DNA from: Paenibacillus ihbetae
GTDB lineage: Bacteria; Bacillota; Bacilli; Paenibacillales; Paenibacillaceae
Direction: 5' to 3'
DNA: 64,000 bases
Assembly (NCBI RefSeq): GCF_002741055.1
Contig: NZ_CP016809.1
Span: 2,130,501 to 2,194,500, forward strand
Shown in pieces: positions 6,200 through 13,500 of this stretch. A program made the translations under genes and the position numbers. The notes below the pieces were generated by a model, which searched no databases, was not told the origin of the DNA, and saw nothing but the letters and a program-made list of their open reading frames with translations. Position 1 is the stretch's first letter. Every line of letters starts with the position of its first letter.

Positions 6200-7686
6200 C
6201 TTATCAAAACCTCTCTTAATTCATCAAGTGAACTTATGATTTTTATCCCTTTCTCCTCCAAAATTTTTACTAAGTTAGCCTGTGTCTTATTCTTGATTGT
6301 GGTATCTTCAATAAAGTATATAATCTCTCTATTATCATAATTAAAATACTTTTCATTTAAGGGATCAGTCAGCTTATCAATTTGTTTTTCATCCAATGCA
6401 CTTAAAGATTTCTTAACTTCAATAATATGAGCATCAGTTAATACGTCTATATCACCCGCCTTTGTTTTGTTCGACATTTTCAGTTCTACTCCTGTTCCGT
6501 GCAATCTACCCATTTCCTTTACTGCTTGTGCTACTTCCCCTTCTAATGCATCACCAACTTTTGTACTCTTTAAATTTTTTTCGATAATAGCATCTATATC
6601 TTTAGGCCCTTGATTATTCCATGATATATCATTACCAAATTCATTAGTATATATGGATTTATTCCCTTCAGTTCTAATCTTTGCATTTCCCGAACCCTCA
6701 TCCCCCGACTTATTACCATCACCATCATCATCACCGTCACGATCGCCGCTATCATCACCGCCACCGCTACCGCTGCCATTACCGCCACCACTAGTACTAC
6801 CGCCACCGCTACCGCTTCCACTACCGCCACCGCTACCGCTTCCACTACCGCTTCCACTACCGCTTCCACTACCGGCACCACTACCGCCACTATTACCGCC
6901 ACCAAGATCACTATGCTTATTATTCAGCGGGCCTCCCCCCCTGATTCCAGCACGGTTGAGAATAACCTCCCCAACGATCAAAGCTGCCGCCTGCCCTAAA
7001 TAATTGGACCAGCCTCCTGCTGATTCGACTTCTTGCATGGTGTCTTCCACGACTTTGTCACGGTAATCATTGCTAAAAAGCATTCGGCCGGCCCATATCC
7101 CAGTGTTCCAAATCTCCTCGACCGTCCCGATGGTTGCATTATAGAGCATCTCTTTCCCGGTTCCAAGCGGATCTTCGTACAAGGATATCCCCGTATCCTT
7201 TAGCGAGTTCCCTAACTGGGCAGCCCCGATCTTTACGCCCTCCCATAGTTCCCCTGCTTCTTGCTTCACGGTGTCCCATGCCTTCCCGGCTTCCTGCTGC
7301 ACCGAATTCCAGGCTTCCTCCGCTTTTCTCCCCATATCCTCTACGGCCCTATAGCCTGCGGCTCCCCTCATCAAAGGGGATGCTCCCAGCACATGCCCAG
7401 CAACTTGGATCGGTTGTCCCCGTTCATCTGCTGACTTAAACCGTTGGGCAATCCCTCTCAGCTCCAGGCTTGTCCGATGGATATGCTCCGTAGTCTGCGT
7501 CATCTCCCGATGCGCCTGCTGAAAATCCGCGTAAAAACGAGATCTCGTCGTACCTTCCCAGGCAGACTCCAGCATATGAATGTTCTGATTCAGCATGTGT
7601 ATCATTGCTTCCAGCTGTTCATGTGCCCTGGAGCATTGCTCTGCAACGCGCAGCAACATCTCCGGTGTGACCAAAATTCTACTCAT
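6196..7686 (-). CDS. WXG100-type secreted polymorphic toxin with nuclease-like tip (496 aa)
   Basis: Residues 1-95 form a two-helix WXG100-like domain with WEG at 43-45, the signature for export by the type VII (ESX/Yuk) secretion system. Residues 100-255 are a conserved body (KEMLYNATIGTVE, AGGWSNYLGQ) that is duplicated at 1409-2247. Residues 258-330 are an extreme Gly/Ser repeat. The tip, from about 345, has GDIDVLTDAHIIEVKKS, a D-x-D ... E-V-K pattern of PD-(D/E)XK nucleases. GGAGAGG supports the ATG. It is probably an interbacterial toxin. The overlapping downstream gene is its immunity protein. This is the only complete toxin in the window. Confidence 0.85.
   Translation of the reverse strand: MSRILVTPEMLLRVAEQCSRAHEQLEAMIHMLNQNIHMLESAWEGTTRSRFYADFQQAHREMTQTTEHIHRTSLELRGIAQRFKSADERGQPIQVAGHVLGASPLMRGAAGYRAVEDMGRKAEEAWNSVQQEAGKAWDTVKQEAGELWEGVKIGAAQLGNSLKDTGISLYEDPLGTGKEMLYNATIGTVEEIWNTGIWAGRMLFSNDYRDKVVEDTMQEVESAGGWSNYLGQAAALIVGEVILNRAGIRGGGPLNNKHSDLGGGNSGGSGAGSGSGSGSGSGSGSGGGSGSGSGGGSTSGGGNGSGSGGGDDSGDRDGDDDGDGNKSGDEGSGNAKIRTEGNKSIYTNEFGNDISWNNQGPKDIDAIIEKNLKSTKVGDALEGEVAQAVKEMGRLHGTGVELKMSNKTKAGDIDVLTDAHIIEVKKSLSALDEKQIDKLTDPLNEKYFNYDNREIIYFIEDTTIKNKTQANLVKILEEKGIKIISSLDELREVLIR
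6700..6905 (-). repeat. Gly/Ser(-Asp) low-complexity coding repeat
   Basis: On the plus strand the DNA is a run of CCGCCACCG/CTACCG/CTTCCA units encoding a (G-S)n and (G-D)n linker between toxin body and tip. A shorter version occurs at 1755-1835. Near-identical 6- and 9-base units favour slippage and recombination between cassettes. Proline-rich open frames on the opposite strand are by-products. Confidence 0.85.
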
Positions 7687-8242
7687 AACAACCTCTCCAT
7701 CTTGCTTTCGGATTGAACCCGATTTCCGATCATAGCTAACTTAAATATTTTACTCCACTTGAATTATATGGAAAAGGTTCCGAGGGCCTTGCTATGTCAC
7801 TTAAAACTAGGATCTTTTTCTCAGTTAGATACGGGACTTTATTACGAGCGAGGTTTTCAGTAATATGACCATTATTATTGGTGGGAGGATGTAGGGAGTC
7901 ACGGAACATGATATACCGTAAAAAAGGGGCGAATAGATGGGTTAATTTATCCTTCATTTTCTCGCCCTTGCTTACCCTGAAAATGTTAGAAAAGAATTAT
8001 TTGTCCTTGTCTTTAGGTCTTATATTTTAAAAACGGAGTGGTATGATTGGTAAGGCAATTCTAGCAGGCTGGATATTAGGAGAAGAAGTTCATCTGCTCT
8101 CTTGATCAGATTCATCAGATCTGTATTTTCACAACAAAATGGAGAAGTTCGCTTATATACTTGTCACAGTAATGACTGCTATCGCCAATATCCGGAGATT
8201 ACGGTTAACCATATATGTTCTTGTTTTTTTCCGTTAAAACAC
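7687..8242. other. Gene-poor interval upstream of the toxin operon
   Basis: This stretch holds the toxin leader and ribosome binding site (7690-7700), which presumably follow the operon promoter. No convincing gene was found. A 20-codon frame at 8044-8106 (MIGKAILAGWILGEEVHLLS) has a weak GGAG upstream and is too short to support. The frame at 7736-7957 shows no protein-like features. Confidence 0.5.
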
Positions 8243-8266
8243 AAAAAGCCGCAAGCTCCGCGGCTA
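8242..8266 (-). terminator. Terminator of the DUF3221-like lipoprotein gene
   Basis: Minus strand AGCCGCGGAGCTTGCGGCT folds into a GC-rich hairpin followed by TTTTTG, about 60 bases past the stop at 8323. Confidence 0.75.
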
Positions 8267-8322
8267 TTAAGCGAGTATGTTCTTGTCGTCTTACAATCAG
8301 GCATTCCACTTTTTGAGCATAC

Positions 8323-8670
8323 TTAATTTTCAACTAATTTTTCGTATTTTTTGGAAGTGATTTTACCAGGATAAGATGTTTCCGCCGTTTCATAATAAAC
8401 TATAATTTTCTCGCCAACTGTAAAATTAGAAGGATCGATATTACTCACCCAATATACTTCGGTATAGTCCATTGATTCAATTACAACCTGAGTATCTTTC
8501 TTAATATCCTCCTCTTCAAGTCCAGCAATTACTAGTATTTTATTATTTTTGTGGTCAATTTCTTTTACCCCCCCTTGCAATTGCTGGTATCGTGAATCGA
8601 AGTTTTTACAAGCGCTTAATAGGAGAACTATGAAACAACATATTATCATTATCCATTTGTATTTTTTCAT
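8323..8670 (-). CDS. DUF3221/YobA-like lipoprotein (115 aa)
   Basis: The N-terminal signal sequence MKKYKWIMIICCFIVLLLSA is followed by Cys21, a lipobox (LLSAC), so the protein should be lipid-anchored outside the cell. The mature part is a small beta-rich domain (GGVKEIDHKNNKILVIAG, VGEKIIVYYETAETSYPGKI) typical of YobA-like DUF3221 lipoproteins, whose function is not established. The gene stands alone with its own terminator. A similar but shorter lipoprotein is encoded at 44606-44881. Confidence 0.75.
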   Translation of the reverse strand: MKKYKWIMIICCFIVLLLSACKNFDSRYQQLQGGVKEIDHKNNKILVIAGLEEEDIKKDTQVVIESMDYTEVYWVSNIDPSNFTVGEKIIVYYETAETSYPGKITSKKYEKLVEN

Positions 8671-8688
8671 TTCATACCTCCCTTACAT

Positions 8689-9121
8689 AATGAAGGTTCT
8701 TACTATACAAAAAAAATCAGCAAATTCTTTAGTAGAGGATATTAATGGTTTTACCCCCTTGAACATGAAGGGTATTCATGGTGAATATACCATAGAGGAA
8801 ATTGAAAAGGAAATATTAAAGACTTTATCGAAAGCGTTATAAATTACAAGCCGCTCTCCATGATATTGATCAAGATGGCATTAGTGAATTAATCGTCACA
8901 GCTGGCGACTCAATAATTGATTTTGATTTAAACATTTGGGGTTATTCCTTTACAACCGTCGGGGACTTGCAGAAAATCAATCCAATCAAGCAGGAATTAT
9001 CAATTACTGGCCAGAGGTACATAGAGCTTGATGGTAATGAAATCATTGCTCCTTATGGCTCTCAAGGATTATTCAATTTTTATAAATATGTGGATAAGGT
9101 GTTTATGCAACCCGTTTATTA
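8689..9121 (+). pseudogene. Decayed gene with a DxDxDG calcium-loop-like segment
   Basis: A plus-strand frame (KKSANSLVEDINGF ... EIEKEILKTLSKAL) stops near 8840. After a one-base shift at about 8835 a second frame continues through LQAALHDIDQDGISELIV to the TAA at 9119-9121. DIDQDGISELIV is the D-x-D-x-DG-x-x-E loop seen in secreted VCBS/EF-hand-like proteins. No signal peptide is left, so the N-terminus has been lost as well. Confidence 0.6.
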
Positions 9122-9159
9122 AGTTAGTTGTCTACATTTAAGTTTAACTTCCTGATTAA

Positions 9160-9200
9160 AATTGCCGCTCTCCACTTCCTTAAGTGGTCCAGCGGCAATT
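9160..9200. terminator. Bidirectional hairpin between the decayed gene and the NERD gene
   Basis: AATTGCCGCT and AGCGGCAATT pair around an inner CCACTT/AAGTGG hairpin. Short T-rich tracts follow on both strands. Confidence 0.75.
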
Positions 9201-9209
9201 GGTTTATTA

Positions 9210-9927
9210 CTATTTTTTCGCCTTCCCCATACTCCCCGCCTTATCCACATGCTCAGCCCGAATCTTCGGATCAGTGATATTGGCTTCTTTCAGAGTTTGA
9301 TAGATCTTCTGAATATCCGACTCTGTTAGAACAGGTCCCGTCTTCTCGGCTTGAATTCGGTTCATTTTACGCTGAATATATTCGGATAGTTCAACATCGT
9401 TACACGATGAGCTCATCCGAGTGGATTTTTCTCAATTCAGGGTCCACGCTAAATCGGCAACGCATCGTGAAGGAGACGAGTGATATATATCGATTCTCTT
9501 GATAATCGGGTAGTAAGCTTTTAATCGCTTGAATATGACCATAATTCTGCATAAACGGGTTGTACATTTTAAACCGGTTGCTCACTGTCCAGGACTTATT
9601 GTCTCTGGTCCCCTTTATTTCTCCGTTATAGTTTTTTGTCTCAATCACAAAGAGTCCTTGTGGGGTAATGACCACGTGATCGATCTGCGAATACCCTGTA
9701 CGGGATTTCGGATTAGCCACCATGAGATCACTTACGTATTTACACCCCTTAGGAAGCTGGTCTAGCTGAATGTTAATCTTATGCTCTCCTAGCTCTCCGA
9801 TTCGCGTTGGCTGAACTTTAGGTTTAGGTTTGCTGCTGGATGTTTTAGTTTTACTGTTTTTACTGGGTTGGGTAGGCTTCTTATCGGGAGTATTCGATTT
9901 GAACATCGACATTAATTTCTTTAGCAT
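9210..9927 (-). pseudogene. NERD-domain nuclease-related protein split by a frameshift
   Basis: The first frame (9927-9400) has a Lys/Pro/Ser-rich linker, then a NERD domain: GELGEHKINIQL, YSQIDHVVITPQGLFVIETK and a Y-N-x-E-I-K-G stretch. D ... E-T-K is the nuclease-like core. It stops at 9400 after SDELIV. The second frame (9416-9210), VELSEYIQRKMNRIQ ... EHVDKAGSMGKAKK, is the expected C-terminal tail. Removing one T near 9407 joins them as ELIV-NDVELSEY into about 238 residues. It is either a real frameshift or a sequencing error. NERD proteins are thought to act in DNA processing, and this one borders the defence island. Confidence 0.8.
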
Positions 9928-10186
9928 ATTGGAGCTCCGTTCTTATATGATGTAGTGAATAAGGGTCTTCAAGCGATTTGCTAGCGTGGTCGATTTCTTT
10001 TACAATTTCAAACTCCTCTTATCGTTTTCAAAAGTATCAATCCGACGGTCCTCGTCAACATATACATCCATTCGCCAGAAATCGATGAATTCCTTCTATA
10101 GAACCATTCCAGATGTAAGTTCATTATTTAATCACCATTACTAATGGCCTACTACTAATCCGAATGACAACCAAATCGTTATTGGT

Positions 10187-10357
10187 TTAATCCTCTTTAT
10201 GTGGATCGGGATCGCAGCTTTCATCAGATTTTTGCTCCTCTTCCCTATACTTCTCCTTCATTTCATTATAAAACTTTGAGACTTTATCACTCGTTAAACC
10301 TAACTTGTCAATGACTTGTTTAATCTCCAAATGCATTGCACGGTTTCTTGGTTTCAT
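10187..10357 (-). CDS. Small charged protein (56 aa)
   Basis: The ATG at 10355-10357 has a textbook GGAGG 7 bases upstream, and 56 codons follow to a TAA. The protein is MKPRNRAMHLEIKQVIDKLG, then LTSDKVSKFYNEMKEKYREE and an acidic tail ending DPDPHKED. It appears helical and soluble. No family is recognised. The remaining stretches 9928-10186 and 10358-10456 show nothing else clear. Confidence 0.6.
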   Translation of the reverse strand: MKPRNRAMHLEIKQVIDKLGLTSDKVSKFYNEMKEKYREEEQKSDESCDPDPHKED

Positions 10358-10456
10358 GGGATTCCTCCATCACTAATTCCTCATTTATCCATAGTTTAAA
10401 GAATAGTGGTGACAACGGAATGCCAGCAAACGTAAGTTCGGAACCCAAAAATCGGT

Positions 10457-10487
10457 CAAAAAAAAAGACTGCTCGTTGAGCAGCCTT
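10457..10487 (-). terminator. Terminator of the DUF4011 helicase gene
   Basis: Minus strand AAGGCTGCTC-AACG-AGCAGTCTT followed by nine or more T. It lies about 40 bases past the stop at 10528. Confidence 0.85.
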
Positions 10488-10527
10488 TGATTAGCCTTAT
10501 GGTAACATAGAGAATAACTTGGTTTAA

Positions 10528-13500
10528 TTACTTCACAACCACCCGCTGGTTTTCATCTTCATAAGCGAAGCCCAGCTCTATAGCTCTTTGAATCCCCGAT
10601 TTAATCGACTTCTCCAGAGCACTGCCGGATCTAGCGTATCCGAGCGCCTTAACCACTTGTTTCGTTAGCTCATCATAAGGAAGACTAATTTGAGAAGACA
10701 GAATGGATTTCACGGCAACCGCTACTTCTTCCGGCGGTAAATCCTCGGCCATTCGCCGCTGAGCGTCATCTGTGGCTACCCTGTAAATGCCATACTCGGA
10801 TGGTTTTATTCCCTCTGGCCAGAAGAAGGTCATTCCGTTCACTTCCGTATGTGCAGGTTGTATCTTCATCAACAACTCTGTAAACCTCTGATCCAATCGT
10901 GCCCCAAGTCTGGTAATGCCCCATGCCTGTAAAATGCGTTTTGTAAGTAAACTCCGGCTAATAGGTCCCTCTTCTTGAATGACCTTTCGGATTTGACCCA
11001 AAAGGAGCTCCGTCGATTCTGGGGAATGGAACCAATCCGCCCCTAACGAAACAGCATCCAGAACGCAGACATGGTAAGGCTGCATCTCTTTCGGTTTCTG
11101 GGGCTGTGCAGGTTGAACAAGATGATCCTTATCCTTTCTTACCGGAGGATTCTGTGAACGTTCAAATGTCACTTGTTCATGAGTCACTGCTGCTTCAGCT
11201 TGGGACTGAACCCGTAGCTTCTTGACCTCTCTTCCTCGCTTAACAGCTTCCACAATACGGTCCATTACGCCTTCTCTATTGTCCCACCAATCCGGACTCC
11301 ACACCCTCAACAAATTCCAGCCAAGCTGCTTAAGGACTTCTTCCCGCAAAATATTACGATCCCGTGCAGAATCGGCATTTTGATACATCGGTCCGTCAAG
11401 GAGAATCCCTAATGCATAATGATCGGACTCAGGGTCCAATACCGCTAAATCAATGCGATATCCCGATGCCCCGACATATAGATCTGCTTGGTATCCGCGC
11501 TTCTTCAACTCAGCGGCCAGACTTCGGTGAACATGCGAAACCTGAAGCGCTTGAGATGACGCCTCGCTTGCAGGCAGGATCCGTTTTCCTTTTTCCGCAT
11601 ACTCAAGGAACGCTTTTAGGCCTAGTACACCTTCGCTGCTGATCCTGCTCGCATTCAGGTGATGGGCATGCAGTGTTGAGAATACCAGCATTTCGTACCT
11701 AGCTCTTGATACGGCAACATTTAACCGTCTCCAACCTCCCTGCCGGTTTAACGGTCCAAAATTCAGGCTGACCTTACCGTTTGCATCAGGCCCATATCCC
11801 ACTGAGAACAAAATAACGTCCCGTTCATCCCCTTGAACATTCTCAAGGTTTTTGATGAATAGAGGTTCCGGCATTTGCATCATGAGCATTTCCACTTCCG
11901 GTTCTTGCTTCAGTACTTCTTCAAGCATATCCTCAATCAAGGTTTGCTGAATGGAGCTAAACGTGACGACCCCTAAGCTCTGTTGACGCAAGACCGGATC
12001 CTTAATGCGGCGGATAATCTCAGCAACGACAGCCTCACCTTCCGCTCGATTCTGTTTCGTACGTCCCCGATCATAATATCCTTCGACAGGGCACCATTTC
12101 ACACTTGAAACGGGTTCATCCGGAGATGGGAAAGTCATTAACTTATTTTCGTAGTAATGAGCGTTACTGAAAGCGATCAGGCTTTCATGCCGACTACGAT
12201 AATGCCAGGTCAGATGTCGCTCCGGCATTCCAAGCGCCAAACAATCATCCAATATGCTCTCCATGTCTTGCAGCGCCGGTTCCTCTTCCTCCGTTTCCTG
12301 ACGGCTCTTCGAAAAGAAGCTCGTTGGTGGCAGCTGTTTCGGATCACCTACGATGACAGACTGTTGTCCCCTTGCCAGTGCCCCAACCGCTTGTGCCGTA
12401 GGCACCTGAGAGGCTTCGTCAAATATCACCATATCGAATGGGGACCGTTCAGGATCGAGGTACTGTGCTACAGAAATCGGACTCATCAACATGCAGGGCA
12501 CTAATCGCGGCAGCAAATTCGGAATCTGTTCAAACAGTTTGCGAATTGACATATTTCTCCCGCCGCTGCGAATCGCCCGCTGAAGAATGCCGGCTTCCGA
12601 GCTTTGCGATGCTTCCTGCGACATTTGAGGGACTCTCGAAGAAAGCCTCGCCACAATTTCTTGTTGGGTTAGTCTCGTATATTCCTCGTCGGCTTCTTTG
12701 AAGCGAAGTAGGGTCTCTTCAAATACATTGCCGGAGAATGACACGAATTGCTCATCACGCGCAATGATGTAATTCGCTATTTTTTTATAGAGTCCACGTT
12801 CAAAAGCATCCTTCAACTGGTCATTAGATAGACGCCCTTCTTCGTATGGAATGACAAGAGGGAGAAGTCCTTGCTCCTCCGCCTGCGATCGCACTCTTCG
12901 CCACGTACACCAATCTCTCAATACATCTAGATGAGATATCCATCCATTTGCTTTTTCCAGGAGATCATCGTGCCAGTCCAAATCCTGAGACTGATGCGCC
13001 ATGCGCTCAAAGTCAATCTGCAATAGATCGCGGAGCTCCTTTTCCTGATGCTTCACTTGTTCATGACTGCGGAGTACAGACTGTATCGATTGATTCAGCG
13101 CAGCATTCCCACGAAGCTCAACCATAAATTCCGCAATCTGTGTTCTTGCGTGATGGGCATCAGTAGTAGTTTCAAACCAAGCTGTTAACGCTGCATGCAA
13201 TCGATTCAGCCACTCGCAAGTCTCCATGATGTCGTCCCACTTGCCTTCGTCATCCCAGATCAGCGAGGAACCAAGGAATGGAGCGGATTCGTCCCTTGCT
13301 CGACTTAACTTCTGTTCCTCTTCCTGCAGGGAAATGATATCCAGCAAGTGAGATCTGACATCCTGCTTGGCTATCCCTTGACCGGGAACCGTCATTTTCT
13401 TCAGCATATTTAAAATGCGATTTTGCCCGGCCCATTTCGGAAGGAACCATTTTAGCTCCAAGCTATCCCAAGTAGATAACATCATTTGGGCATCTAGACG

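Noticed and set aside
6653..7003. Long proline-rich open frame on the plus strand opposite the Gly/Ser repeat
   Set aside because: It is the complement of the repeat linker of a well-supported gene. The same appears at 1655-1933. There is no ribosome binding site and no protein-like composition.
8044..8106. 20-codon plus-strand frame MIGKAILAGWILGEEVHLLS
   Set aside because: Too short, weak ribosome binding site and no conservation evidence. It could be a small peptide, but I cannot support it.
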